The notes under the pieces are model-generated. The model made no database searches. It had not been told where the DNA came from and saw only the letters and a program-made list of their open reading frames with translations. Of a DNA stretch of 64,000 bases, positions 40,738-49,107 are shown piece by piece; the stretch's first letter is position 1, and every line of letters begins with the position of its first letter. The DNA is from Sphingomonas sp. LR60. Lineage in GTDB: Bacteria > Pseudomonadota > Alphaproteobacteria > Sphingomonadales > Sphingomonadaceae. The position numbers were made by a program, and so were the translations under genes. The stretch is taken from contig NZ_JASPFK010000001.1 in the NCBI RefSeq assembly GCF_036855935.1, forward strand, positions 965,501 through 1,029,500, in the 5' to 3' direction.

Positions 40738-41817
40738 ATGTGCAGCTCAAACCATCGTCATTCGCTTCATTGCATCCTGCCGCCCTACATCCTGTCGAAG
40801 ATTGCCGAGAACGGCTCGCCCGAGCTGCGCGCGATGGCGGTCCGCAGCCTGCTGGTCGATCCGACCATGCGGATCGTCCGTGCCAGTACTGCCGGACCCG
40901 TCACCGGTGCGATTTCACGGCGACGCGCCGCGGCGGGCAACATCCTGACCCCGAGCCCGCTTCGGACGATCCGTGACGCAGGCGGCGAGCCGGAGGCGCC
41001 AGGTGCCAAGGTGGTGCGACGCGAGGGCGACGCGCCCACCGGCGATATCGCGGCCGACGAGGCTTATGACGGCCTTGGCGCGACGTTTGCGCTGTATTGG
41101 GAAGCCTATCAGCGCAACTCGATCGACGACGCGGGCATGCCGCTAGATGCCACGGTCCATTACGACCAGGACTATGACAATGCCTTTTGGGACGGCACCC
41201 AGATGGTGTTCGGCGACGGCGACGGCGAACTGTTCAACCGCTTCACCATCTCGCTCGACGTGATCGGCCACGAGCTGACCCACGGCGTCACCGAGAAGGA
41301 GGCGGGCCTCGCCTATTTCAACCAGTCGGGTGCGCTCAACGAGAGCATCTCGGACGTTTTCGGCAGCCTCGTGAAGCAGCATTTGCTCGGGCAGACCGCC
41401 GACCAGGCCGACTGGCTGATCGGCGCCGAGTTGCTGACCGCCAAGGTCAAAGGCGTTGCGCTTCGTTCGATGAAGGCGCCGGGCACCGCCTATGACGATC
41501 CCGTGCTGGGCAAGGATCCGCAGCCAAGCCATATGGACGGCTTCGTCCGCACCAATCAGGATAATGGTGGCGTCCACATCAACTCCGGCATTCCGAACCG
41601 AGCCTTCTATCTGGCCGCGACCGCGATCGGCGGAAAGGCATGGGACCGGGCCGGGCAAATCTGGTACAATGCGCTGCTGGACCCCAATACGAGGCCCAAC
41701 ACGGACTTCGCCGGCTTCGCCCGCGTCACCATCGACGTCGCGGCGCGTTTGTACGGCTCGGGCAGTGCCGAGGCGACCGCCGTCACCGAGGGCTGGAGCG
41801 CAGTTGGAGTGATCTGA
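40738..41817 (+). CDS. Protealysin-like M4 metalloprotease
   Basis: 359 residues, M4 (thermolysin) family. The zinc site is HELTH with the downstream Glu in GALNESISDVFG, and the catalytic His is in NGGVHINSGIPNRAFYLAA. A short N-terminal propeptide with the CILPPYIL motif, typical of protealysins, replaces a secretion signal, so the enzyme is probably kept inside or exported by an unusual route. GAGGAGA precedes ATG 40738. It overlaps its presumed inhibitor gene. Confidence 0.92.
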   Translation: MCSSNHRHSLHCILPPYILSKIAENGSPELRAMAVRSLLVDPTMRIVRASTAGPVTGAISRRRAAAGNILTPSPLRTIRDAGGEPEAPGAKVVRREGDAPTGDIAADEAYDGLGATFALYWEAYQRNSIDDAGMPLDATVHYDQDYDNAFWDGTQMVFGDGDGELFNRFTISLDVIGHELTHGVTEKEAGLAYFNQSGALNESISDVFGSLVKQHLLGQTADQADWLIGAELLTAKVKGVALRSMKAPGTAYDDPVLGKDPQPSHMDGFVRTNQDNGGVHINSGIPNRAFYLAATAIGGKAWDRAGQIWYNALLDPNTRPNTDFAGFARVTIDVAARLYGSGSAEATAVTEGWSAVGVI

Positions 41818-42167
41818 TGCAGACGAGCAAGGGCTGTGACGAGACGCTGACGGGCGAGGCCCGCGTGCGGATCGAGGGCGGCCTTGCCCATTTCCCCGGG
41901 TTGGCGAAGGAGCAGACGGTATCGTTCGACGATCTTGCCACCCCGGAGCGCCAGGAGATCGCCAGCCTTGCCGATCAGGCAGATTTCTTCGGGTGCACGC
42001 CGGCAAACGACGGCGCGCGGCCGGATGCGCGCACCTATACGGTCTGCCTGACGATCGCCGGGCGCAGCCGCGAACTCCGCGTCGCCGAGCCGATCCGCGA
42101 TCCCGCATTGGCCAAGCTTGTCTCGGTCGTCCGTCGCCTGAGCAAGCAGCACGCAAGCCACCGATGA
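41817..42167 (+). CDS. Emfourin-type inhibitor of the M4 protease
   Basis: 116 residues. The start overlaps the protease stop by one base (TGATG). The fold-defining pieces are an N-terminal strand VRIEGGLAHFPG, a hinge LATPERQEIASLADQADFF, and YTVCLTIAGRSRELRVAEP, as in emfourin, the protealysin inhibitor encoded beside protealysin genes in enterobacteria. It should bind and block the enzyme above. Identification is by similarity I recall plus position. Confidence 0.75.
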   Translation: MQTSKGCDETLTGEARVRIEGGLAHFPGLAKEQTVSFDDLATPERQEIASLADQADFFGCTPANDGARPDARTYTVCLTIAGRSRELRVAEPIRDPALAKLVSVVRRLSKQHASHR

Positions 42168-42375
42168 CTGATTAGGGCTGTGATAAACAGGTCAAAGGCG
42201 GCGTTGTTCTTCAATTTTCGCCAGCCCGACAGGCGAACCCAATGTCGTCGGCACCTCCAGCCTCAGTCTCGCGGCGTTGCCGGCACCATGTCGTGCGCCA
42301 GTTGTCATCAGCAGAAACATGCCTCTCCGAAACTGATCGATCGCGGTTCCATCGAAAGTCCCGCCCTCGCACGAT

Positions 42376-42409
42376 CCCTGCGGCAGCAACTGACGATGCT
42401 GCCGCAGGG
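42376..42409 (-). terminator. Long hairpin after TonB receptor (minus strand)
   Basis: CCCTGCGGCAGCA / TGCTGCCGCAGGG, a perfect 13-bp stem with an eight-base loop, 11 bases past the stop of the minus-strand receptor. No T tract follows, so it could be a processing or attenuation structure rather than a simple terminator. Confidence 0.65.
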
Positions 42410-42420
42410 ACGTCGAGCGA

Positions 42421-44832
42421 TCACATGCGGAAGCGGATCGTCCCGCCGATCGTGCGCGGATCGCTGGGGGTGCCGACGATCAGGCCGGAATTGCCCGCCT
42501 GGATCGTCAGGTTCTGGATATAGTCGGCGTCGAGCAGGTTGCGCGCCCAGACGATGAGTTCCAGCCCATCGGCGAAGCGATAGCCGATATTGGCATTGGT
42601 CAGGTTGTAGCCGCGGATATAAGTGAATTGCGACAGGCTGGGGTCGCTGTTGAAGCCGCTGCGCGAGGCGGTGTCAACATGGACGAAGACCTGCCCGTCG
42701 CCGACCGGCCGCTGGTAATCCAGCCCGGCGGTGATCGCGAAGCGCGGCAACGACGCAAGGCGACGACCGGTCAGGCTGCACCGCGTGGTGGCGGCGGTCT
42801 GTACCTCCAGCGGGCAGGGGCCGGCGGGATAGTCGGTATATTCCCCGTCCGAATAGGCGACGCTGGTGCGCGCGCTGAGGCCCGGCAGGATGAGGGCGGT
42901 CGCGTCCGCCTCGATCCCCTTCACCGTCACCTGCGGGATGTTGGACAGGTAGCCGCGCAGCTGCACCGTCTGGGTCAGCGAGTTCTCGACGACGGTCGCC
43001 TGGAAGTCGCGGACCGTGGTGTAGAAGCCGTCGATGTTGAAGATCAGGCGATTGTCGAACAGCGTGTTCTTCAGGCCGATCTCATAGGTCTCGTTGCGTT
43101 CGGGCCGCACCACGGCGGTCGCCAGCACCGGCCGGTTGTTGCTGTCGAGCGGCAGGCCCGACATGTTGATCCCGCCCGACTTGAAGCCGCGCGCATAGCT
43201 TGCATAGGCCATCGTCGTGTCGGTCACCTGCCACGCCAGGTTGCCGCGCCCCGACAGGCTGCCGTCGCTGTCATGCACCTCATAGCTTTGTGGGCGCAGC
43301 ACGCCGAGCCGTGCGTTGATGAGCGCGGTGTTCGTCGTAGCCGGACCGCCCGACACGGTGGTGGTATAATATCCGTCCTTGTCCTCCTGCGTGTAGCGCA
43401 GGCCGACCGTCGCGGTCAGGCGATCGAGGAAGCGGTAATTAATCTCGCCAAACGCGGCATAGCTGAGGCTGCGAAAGTCGGTGCGGCCGTCCTGCCCATA
43501 GCCGTCGAGCAGGTTGGACGGGACCGCCGTCGTCACCTGGTTCGGCGCGGTGCCGGTGACGACGCTCGTCCCGATCAGATAGCGTGCAGCGGCAGGACCG
43601 TAGATGCTGATCGGCCGCCCCGTCAGGCGCTGGCGGAAGCCGTACAGGCCGACGACATAAGACAGCGGCCCGGTGCCGTTCGAGGCGAGGCGCAGTTCCT
43701 GGCTATACTGATCCTGCCGCGACGGGATGTGCTGCGAGAGCTGGACCGGAATGCCGGTATAGTCGCGGTCGTTCTCCGCATCCCAATTCCAGAAGCGCCA
43801 TGCCGTGACCGACGTCAGCGTCACCAGCCCCAGATTCCAGTCGGTGATCGCGCTGACCCCGCCCTCGTTGGTGTCGACGCCGAGCGGCCCGTCGATGTCG
43901 GTCACGCGGTCATAGGCGTTCGTGCTGGCAGGCGTGTAGCCGAATTGCGCGGCGAGGCCGTTCGGCCCACCGAACTGGCGGTTGGCGGCGCGCAGGCTGG
44001 TGCCGGTGCGCAGATAGACCTGCCCACAGCAATAGGCCTGGAAGTTGGTGAAGTCGGCGATGACGCGCATCTGGATCGTGTCGTCGGGCTTGAACAGCAA
44101 CTGCCCCCGCACCGCCTGAGTGCCGAGCGTATTGGTATCGCGGCCAGTGCGGATGTTATCGATCACGCCGTCCCGCCGCGTCGACACGCCCGAGATGCGA
44201 TAGGCGATCGTGTCGGTGATCGGTCCCGACGCCCAGCCTTTCGCCTGCACGAAATTATAGTCGCCGTACGACAGCTCGGCGAAGCCCTCGCGGGTAAAGG
44301 TCGGCGCGCGCGTCGTGATGTTGAGCGCGCCCGCGGTCGTGTTCTTGCCGAATAGCGTGCCCTGCGGCCCGCGCAGTTCCTCGACCTGCTCGATATCGGC
44401 GAAGTCGAACGCGGCGGTCGCGGGACGGGCGTGATAGACCTGATCGACATAGAAGCCGACCCCCGGCTCCAGCCCGTCATTGGCCTGGCTGACCGCGACG
44501 ACGCTGGAGCCGAGGCCGCGGATCGTGAAGGCGGTGTTGCGCGGGTTCGCCGAGCTGTAGTTCAGCGTCGGGATCAGCGTCGTCAGCCCCTGCGTGTTGA
44601 CCGTATAGCTCTGGTCGATCAGGTCGCCGCCCACCACCGATAGCGCGACCGGCACCCGCTGCGCATCCTCCGCCCGCCGGCGTGCGGTGACGATGACCTC
44701 GGGAAGACCGTCATTCGCAGCCTCTTCAGGCGTCGCCCGGGGCGTTGCCGTGGCAGCGGTCTGCGCGAGAGCAGGCGCGCTGAACGCAAGCATATTGGTG
44801 GCGCAAAGGAACGCTGCGAACCGCTTCGACAT
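42421..44832 (-). CDS. TonB-dependent outer-membrane receptor, possibly molybdate-responsive
   Basis: 803 residues: signal peptide (about 1-24), TonB-box-like EVIVTARRR near 45, plug with FTIRGLGSS and EELRGPQGTLFGKNTTAGALNI, and a barrel ending in TIRFRM. This is the FecA/CirA-like siderophore receptor size class. It lies downstream of Mop and ModE genes on the same strand with a 96-base gap holding TAT-rich repeats, so a role in uptake of a molybdate or metal complex is suggested. The substrate is not provable from sequence. Confidence 0.9.
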   Translation of the reverse strand: MSKRFAAFLCATNMLAFSAPALAQTAATATPRATPEEAANDGLPEVIVTARRRAEDAQRVPVALSVVGGDLIDQSYTVNTQGLTTLIPTLNYSSANPRNTAFTIRGLGSSVVAVSQANDGLEPGVGFYVDQVYHARPATAAFDFADIEQVEELRGPQGTLFGKNTTAGALNITTRAPTFTREGFAELSYGDYNFVQAKGWASGPITDTIAYRISGVSTRRDGVIDNIRTGRDTNTLGTQAVRGQLLFKPDDTIQMRVIADFTNFQAYCCGQVYLRTGTSLRAANRQFGGPNGLAAQFGYTPASTNAYDRVTDIDGPLGVDTNEGGVSAITDWNLGLVTLTSVTAWRFWNWDAENDRDYTGIPVQLSQHIPSRQDQYSQELRLASNGTGPLSYVVGLYGFRQRLTGRPISIYGPAAARYLIGTSVVTGTAPNQVTTAVPSNLLDGYGQDGRTDFRSLSYAAFGEINYRFLDRLTATVGLRYTQEDKDGYYTTTVSGGPATTNTALINARLGVLRPQSYEVHDSDGSLSGRGNLAWQVTDTTMAYASYARGFKSGGINMSGLPLDSNNRPVLATAVVRPERNETYEIGLKNTLFDNRLIFNIDGFYTTVRDFQATVVENSLTQTVQLRGYLSNIPQVTVKGIEADATALILPGLSARTSVAYSDGEYTDYPAGPCPLEVQTAATTRCSLTGRRLASLPRFAITAGLDYQRPVGDGQVFVHVDTASRSGFNSDPSLSQFTYIRGYNLTNANIGYRFADGLELIVWARNLLDADYIQNLTIQAGNSGLIVGTPSDPRTIGGTIRFRM

Positions 44833-44879
44833 CGACGAATACCCCTGATCGCGGTCCCTGTGGCCGCTTTATGTTCGGG

Positions 44880-44909
44880 CGTATATCGACGGTGTATCTG
44901 GTCGTATAT
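44880..44909 (-). promoter_or_regulatory. Candidate ModE-type operator upstream of TonB receptor
   Basis: CGTATAT occurs twice (44880-44886 and 44903-44909, 23 bases apart) with an imperfect GTGTATC between them, 48-77 bases before the receptor start. TAT-rich paired repeats are typical of ModE sites, but the spacing differs from the E. coli form, so this is tentative. Confidence 0.35.
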
Positions 44910-44928
44910 AGAGAGTTCGCAGCGGTCG

Positions 44929-45303
44929 CTAGGAGGCGTTCGGGAGCGGCTCGGCGCGAAGATGCGTGCGGAGGCGGGCATAAGCAGGACGATCGGCGGC
45001 TGCGGCGGCCTCCCGCTCCATCTCGCGATAGGCTTCGAGGACGGCGACGCCGGTCGCGCTGACCTTCGCGCCGCGCTCGCGACCGCCACCCTTGATCGTC
45101 TCGACCAGCACCGGATCGAAGCAGCGGTTCATTTCGTCGACCAGCAGCCAGGCGCGGCGATAGCTCATGCCGAGCGCGCGACCTGCGCCGCTGATCGACC
45201 CCTCGGCGATGATCGCTTCCAGCAGATCGGCCTTGCCCGGCCCCATCGCCAGCGCGTCGCCGCAGGCGATCTGGATCTTGAGCCAGAGCGGGCCGAGCTT
45301 CAT
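44929..45303 (-). CDS. modE: ModE-type molybdate-responsive regulator (DNA-binding domain only)
   Basis: 124 residues of the ModE/LysR-like winged-helix type, about as long as the N-terminal half of E. coli ModE. The helix-turn-helix reads GSISGAGRALGMSYRRAWLLVDEMN, and ETIKGGGRERGAKVSATG forms the wing. It lacks the C-terminal molybdate-binding (TOBE) domain. That domain is present as the separate Mop protein just upstream, so ligand sensing may be split between two proteins. Confidence 0.88.
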   Translation of the reverse strand: MKLGPLWLKIQIACGDALAMGPGKADLLEAIIAEGSISGAGRALGMSYRRAWLLVDEMNRCFDPVLVETIKGGGRERGAKVSATGVAVLEAYREMEREAAAAADRPAYARLRTHLRAEPLPNAS

Positions 45304-45304
45304 G

Positions 45305-45511
45305 TTACTTGCCGATCATCACGTCGCTGGCCTTGATGATGACGGTGACGGTCTCGCCGGTCGCCAGCCCGAGGTCGGCGATGGCCTCCTCGGTGATGCT
45401 GGCGGTGACGATATTGCCGCCCCCGATATCGACCTTGATCGACCCGTTTACGGCCCCGGGCGTGATCGCGACGATGGTTCCGGCGATCTGGTTACGCGCA
45501 CTGATCTTCAC
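45305..45511 (-). CDS. mop: Mop/molbindin TOBE-domain protein
   Basis: 68 residues, a single TOBE domain: KISARNQIAGTIVAITPGAVNGSIKVDIGGG and IIKASDVMIGK are the molybdate-binding signature. Proteins of this type bind molybdate as oligomers. GTG 45511 follows AAGGGGC. It ends one base before the ModE start and is probably the sensing partner or a molybdate store. Confidence 0.9.
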   Translation of the reverse strand: MKISARNQIAGTIVAITPGAVNGSIKVDIGGGNIVTASITEEAIADLGLATGETVTVIIKASDVMIGK

Positions 45512-45683
45512 GTTATGCCCCTTGATGCGATAGATGCCGGAGCGGCACCCGTACCCGCTCCCTATCGCCATCCTGCGCCGACTGCCATGCGCCAAGTCGG
45601 GATCGATATCTCGCCACATATGATGATCACGACGTAGACAGGGCTTATAGGATCCGCGGGAACCATGAGGCGATGACGACCTG

Positions 45684-46421
45684 ATGCGAGATACGCGATC
45701 CGAAGAAGCCGTCCGGCGGCAGCAATTGGTGGACGCCGAAAATCGCGCGCTCGCCCTGCTCGATCGTATCGAGGCGGAGGGATATCTTCAGGCCGGAAGG
45801 ACCGAGCGGGAGGTGGAACGCGACATTCTCACGCTGGCGGAGCGCGAGTTCGGCATCGAGAAGCACTGGCACAAGCGGATCGTCCGGGCAGGCGCGAACA
45901 CGCTGGCGACCGCGAGGGACAATCCGCCCATCCGGACCATTGCAGGCGACGATGTGGTCTTCCTCGATCTCGGGCCGGTATTCGAGGAATGGGAGGCCGA
46001 CGTTGGCCGAACCTATGCAATAGGAAACGATGCGCGGAAGCAGGCGCTATGCCGTGAACTGCCCCGCCAGTTCGATCTGGTTCGCGCCCGCTTCCTGTCC
46101 GACCCCGATATCACCGGCGACGCCCTATATGCCTTCGCCTGCCAATCGGCCGAGGAAGCGGGATGGCGGTTCGGCGGCCATATCGCCGGGCACATCGTCG
46201 CGGAGTTTCCGCACGCACGTCTGCCCGGCGCGAAGCAGCTCAATCACATCAGCCCGGGAAACCCCGACCGCCTGCGCGATCCTGACGGCAACGGCGCCGC
46301 GCGACACTGGATACTGGAAATCCATCTGGTCGATCCGGATGGCCGATATGGCGGCTTCTACGAGCGCTTGATGCTGGACGATGTCCCTGCCGCGGCAGGG
46401 GATCACCAGATCGCTCGATAG
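45684..46421 (+). CDS. M24-family metallopeptidase (aminopeptidase P/creatinase-like)
   Basis: 245 residues, pita-bread fold without the N-terminal creatinase domain. Metal ligands are Asp in FLDLGP, Asp in EADVGRTY, His in GGHIAGH, Glu in WILEIHLVD and Glu in FYERLML. It may remove N-terminal residues next to proline, or act on another substrate of this fold. Cytoplasmic. There is no clear neighbour relationship; the divergent Mop gene lies 172 bases away. Confidence 0.75.
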   Translation: MRDTRSEEAVRRQQLVDAENRALALLDRIEAEGYLQAGRTEREVERDILTLAEREFGIEKHWHKRIVRAGANTLATARDNPPIRTIAGDDVVFLDLGPVFEEWEADVGRTYAIGNDARKQALCRELPRQFDLVRARFLSDPDITGDALYAFACQSAEEAGWRFGGHIAGHIVAEFPHARLPGAKQLNHISPGNPDRLRDPDGNGAARHWILEIHLVDPDGRYGGFYERLMLDDVPAAAGDHQIAR

Positions 46422-46584
46422 GCTGCGGGCATCGCTCGTCTTCGGGCGTGGCGGCGGATAGAGGACCTCACGCGTCAGGTCGGGCAAGTCGCCGGAACAG
46501 CACGGAGTGGTGATCAAACCGCCGTCGGCAATCGGGGCAATACTGGCTATTTGTCTGGCGTGGATCACACCGCGAGATACCGCC

Positions 46585-47352
46585 ATGCCCTTATCCAACG
46601 CTGCGCGCATCACCTTGGTCAAGGTTCCTGCCGTCACTCTGGGCTTCTGGATCATCAAGATCCTCGCCACGACGTTGGGCGAAACCGCTGGCGACACGGT
46701 CAGCATGTCGCTGAATCTGGGCTATCTCGTGGGAAGCGCGATCTTCCTCAGCCTGCTGATTCTACTCGTCACGTTGCAGATCCGGGCAGATCGATATCGG
46801 CCGTACCTGTATTGGGCGACGATCATCGCCTCCACCACCGCGGGAACGACGATGGCGGATTTTGCCACGCGGTCGCTTGGGATCGGTTACACGGGCGGAT
46901 CGACGCTGCTGCTGGCGCTGGTGCTGGCGTCGCTCTTCGCATGGTATCGCGCGCTCGGGTCGATCTCGGTCGACAGCGTCCATGAACCCCGCGCCGAACT
47001 CTTCTACTGGATCACGATCACCCTGTCCCAGACGCTGGGCACCGCGCTCGGCGACTGGCTCGCCGACACCGGTGGGCTTGGCTATATCGGCGCGGCGGGC
47101 GTCTTCGCGGTCGGGTTAGCGCTGCTGGTCGTCCTCTATTTCGCGACAGGGATCAGCCGGGTGGCGCTGTTCTGGTCAGCCTTCATCTTGACCCGGCCTT
47201 TGGGGGCGGCCGTGGGCGACTTCCTCGACAAGCCTGTCGATCATGGGGGCCTGGCATTCAGCCGCCCGCTCGCATCGGTCGTGCTCGCGATGGCAATCGT
47301 TCTGCTGGTATCGATCCTGCCGCGACGTGCAGCGGGGGCGGATCGCTCCTAG
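46585..47352 (+). CDS. DUF347-repeat integral membrane protein (COG4705-like)
   Basis: 255 residues made of about four similar two-helix units, each with a motif such as LGETAGDTVSM, TAGTTMADFATR, TLGTALGDWLADTGGLGY and PLGAAVGDFLDKP. The repeated Gly-Asp in helix pairs suggests a cation or small-ion path, but the role is unknown. The start at 46585 is chosen because similarity begins there. Confidence 0.78.
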   Translation: MPLSNAARITLVKVPAVTLGFWIIKILATTLGETAGDTVSMSLNLGYLVGSAIFLSLLILLVTLQIRADRYRPYLYWATIIASTTAGTTMADFATRSLGIGYTGGSTLLLALVLASLFAWYRALGSISVDSVHEPRAELFYWITITLSQTLGTALGDWLADTGGLGYIGAAGVFAVGLALLVVLYFATGISRVALFWSAFILTRPLGAAVGDFLDKPVDHGGLAFSRPLASVVLAMAIVLLVSILPRRAAGADRS

Positions 47353-47408
47353 GCATCATCGCGTATCCCCAGCGAGGGATCCGTCTGGCAGGCTCTCGTC
47401 GACCCCGC

Positions 47409-48956
47409 TCAGTCGGCGCTCAGCATTCCCCTGTGACCGGCTTCGGTGACGAAGGTGGAGATCGTGCGGCACGGTGCCTCTGCCAGCTTTCGGTCGGTGA
47501 TGGCGCGCAAGGCGACGCAGGTTTTAGTCCGATTGATATCGATCCGTGTCCAGCCGGCGTGCTGGAGGTCGTGGAACCGGATATGCGGATTGTTGGCGTC
47601 GACATCGCCGAAGCGGTCGGGCGGAGGCGAGGAGGCGCCGAGCGCGGAGGTTACGATCTCACCCGCGACAATGTTGCCCGCCTCGTCATTCAGGTCGTTG
47701 ACCCAGAAGGAATGGATGTCACCGCTCAGCAACAGCGGATTGCGCACCGACGGTGCCTGCATGGCCGTCAACAGCCGTGTGCGGTTGGCGGCATAGCCAT
47801 CCCACTGGTCGCTGAACGTCCGCCGCCTTGCCCCGTCCAGCCACAGTGGTGCGAAGAACACCTGTTGGGCGATCAGCGACCAGGGCCGCCGCTCGCTTGC
47901 CAGTCGATCGCCGAGCCAGCGTTCCTGTGCAGCCCCCATCATCGACCGGCCGGGCGCCGTCGCAGCGGCACAATTCTCTATCGGCTCGTTACGGGCAACA
48001 TAGTGTGCCGCGCACGGCGGCGCGCTGCGATACTGACGGGTGTCTAGGACCGAGATCGATGCAAGATCGGCCCAGTCGACTGCCCGATAGAGGCGCGGCG
48101 CCTGACGCCCGCGCCACAGGCTTGGACGAATCGGCATGTGCTCGAAATAGGCACGATACGCCGCGGCGCGGCGGGGCGCGAACAGCGCGGGCGGCAGGCC
48201 TTCACGGTTGGCGAGCCCGGCATAATCGTTGAGTACCTCGTGATCGTCCCACGTGACCACCCAGGGGCAGGCGCGGTGCGCGGCCTGGAGCAGCGGATCG
48301 GTCTTGTAGAGCGCATGGCGGCGGCGATAGCCGTCGAGATCTTGAGGCTCCGGCGCGTCGAACTGGCGAACCTTCTCGCCGGACGGATAGCTGGACTCGT
48401 AGATATAGTCGCCCAGTTGCAGGATCAGGTCGGGATCAGCGGCGATCATGTCTCGGTAGGCGCCGAACTGTGCCTGTTCCCAATGCTGGCACGATGAAAC
48501 GGCCAGCCGCAACCGGTCGGCACGGAGCGGCACCGTCAGCGCCCGTCCGACAGGGCTCGTCGCGCCCAGCGCGTGAAAGCGGTAGAAGTAGCGGCGGCCG
48601 GAGGGCAGACCGGTAATCTCGACATGCACGGCATGCGCGCGCTCGGGATGGGCGACACCGCGCCCGGCGCGCACGATCCGGCGAAATCCCTCATCTTCCG
48701 CGATCTCGTAGCGGACCACTATCGCCGCGGCGGCGAGCGGCTGAGCGCGAGCACCGACCAGCCGTGTCCACAACACGAAGCCGTCCGCATCTGGATCGCC
48801 GCACGCGACGCCGAGCGCGAAGGGGTCCGCATCACCGCGGGCCGCGGCATCGACCGGGATCGTCGGAACAGCCGAAAGCGCGGCCATCGCGCCCAGCACT
48901 GCGCGACGGTGCCACAGCGCTGGGGTAAGGGGCCGCATCGGTCCGTCATCGCTCAT
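47409..48956 (-). CDS. phoD: PhoD-like alkaline phosphatase, Tat-exported
   Basis: 515 residues: twin-arginine signal (HRRAVLGAM), then an N-terminal beta domain (PhoD_N) and the metallophosphatase domain. Key parts are SSCQHWEQAQFGAYRDMIAADPDLILQLGDYIYE (metal ligands), TWDDHEVLNDYAG, LDTRQYRS and LLSGDIHSFW. It frees phosphate from organic phosphodiesters in the periplasm or medium. A tandem Pho box lies just upstream and is shared with a divergent receptor gene. The start is 48956, or 48938 for a six-residue shorter form. Confidence 0.9.
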   Translation of the reverse strand: MSDDGPMRPLTPALWHRRAVLGAMAALSAVPTIPVDAAARGDADPFALGVACGDPDADGFVLWTRLVGARAQPLAAAAIVVRYEIAEDEGFRRIVRAGRGVAHPERAHAVHVEITGLPSGRRYFYRFHALGATSPVGRALTVPLRADRLRLAVSSCQHWEQAQFGAYRDMIAADPDLILQLGDYIYESSYPSGEKVRQFDAPEPQDLDGYRRRHALYKTDPLLQAAHRACPWVVTWDDHEVLNDYAGLANREGLPPALFAPRRAAAYRAYFEHMPIRPSLWRGRQAPRLYRAVDWADLASISVLDTRQYRSAPPCAAHYVARNEPIENCAAATAPGRSMMGAAQERWLGDRLASERRPWSLIAQQVFFAPLWLDGARRRTFSDQWDGYAANRTRLLTAMQAPSVRNPLLLSGDIHSFWVNDLNDEAGNIVAGEIVTSALGASSPPPDRFGDVDANNPHIRFHDLQHAGWTRIDINRTKTCVALRAITDRKLAEAPCRTISTFVTEAGHRGMLSAD

Positions 48957-48996
48957 GCCGCGGCGGTAGGGCAGGCGCGTGACGCGGCCATGACGC

Positions 48997-49036
48997 CTGT
49001 CATGCGATCGTCGCGCGATCGTCACGCGATCGACGC
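48997..49036. promoter_or_regulatory. Tandem Pho box between phoD and TonB receptor
   Basis: Four 11-base units: CTGTCAT-GCGA, TCGTCGC-GCGA, TCGTCAC-GCGA and TCGACGC. PhoB boxes are 7-base CTGTCAT-type repeats spaced by 4 bases, exactly this period; the first unit is a perfect consensus, the others degenerate with an identical GCGA spacer. It lies about 40 bases before phoD and 71 before the receptor start. Predicted from motif and context. Confidence 0.62.
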
Positions 49037-49107
49037 GGGTCGGCCATAGAGGCGGCACCAACAATCGCCGGCCAACGGCGAGGCGTCCTTCCACACGGGT
49101 TCCGATC

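Noticed and set aside
49008..49036. CGATCG-rich tandem units as a possible CRISPR-like or satellite repeat
   Set aside because: Only four units of 11 bases without spacers; the period and the CTGTCAT start fit a Pho box.
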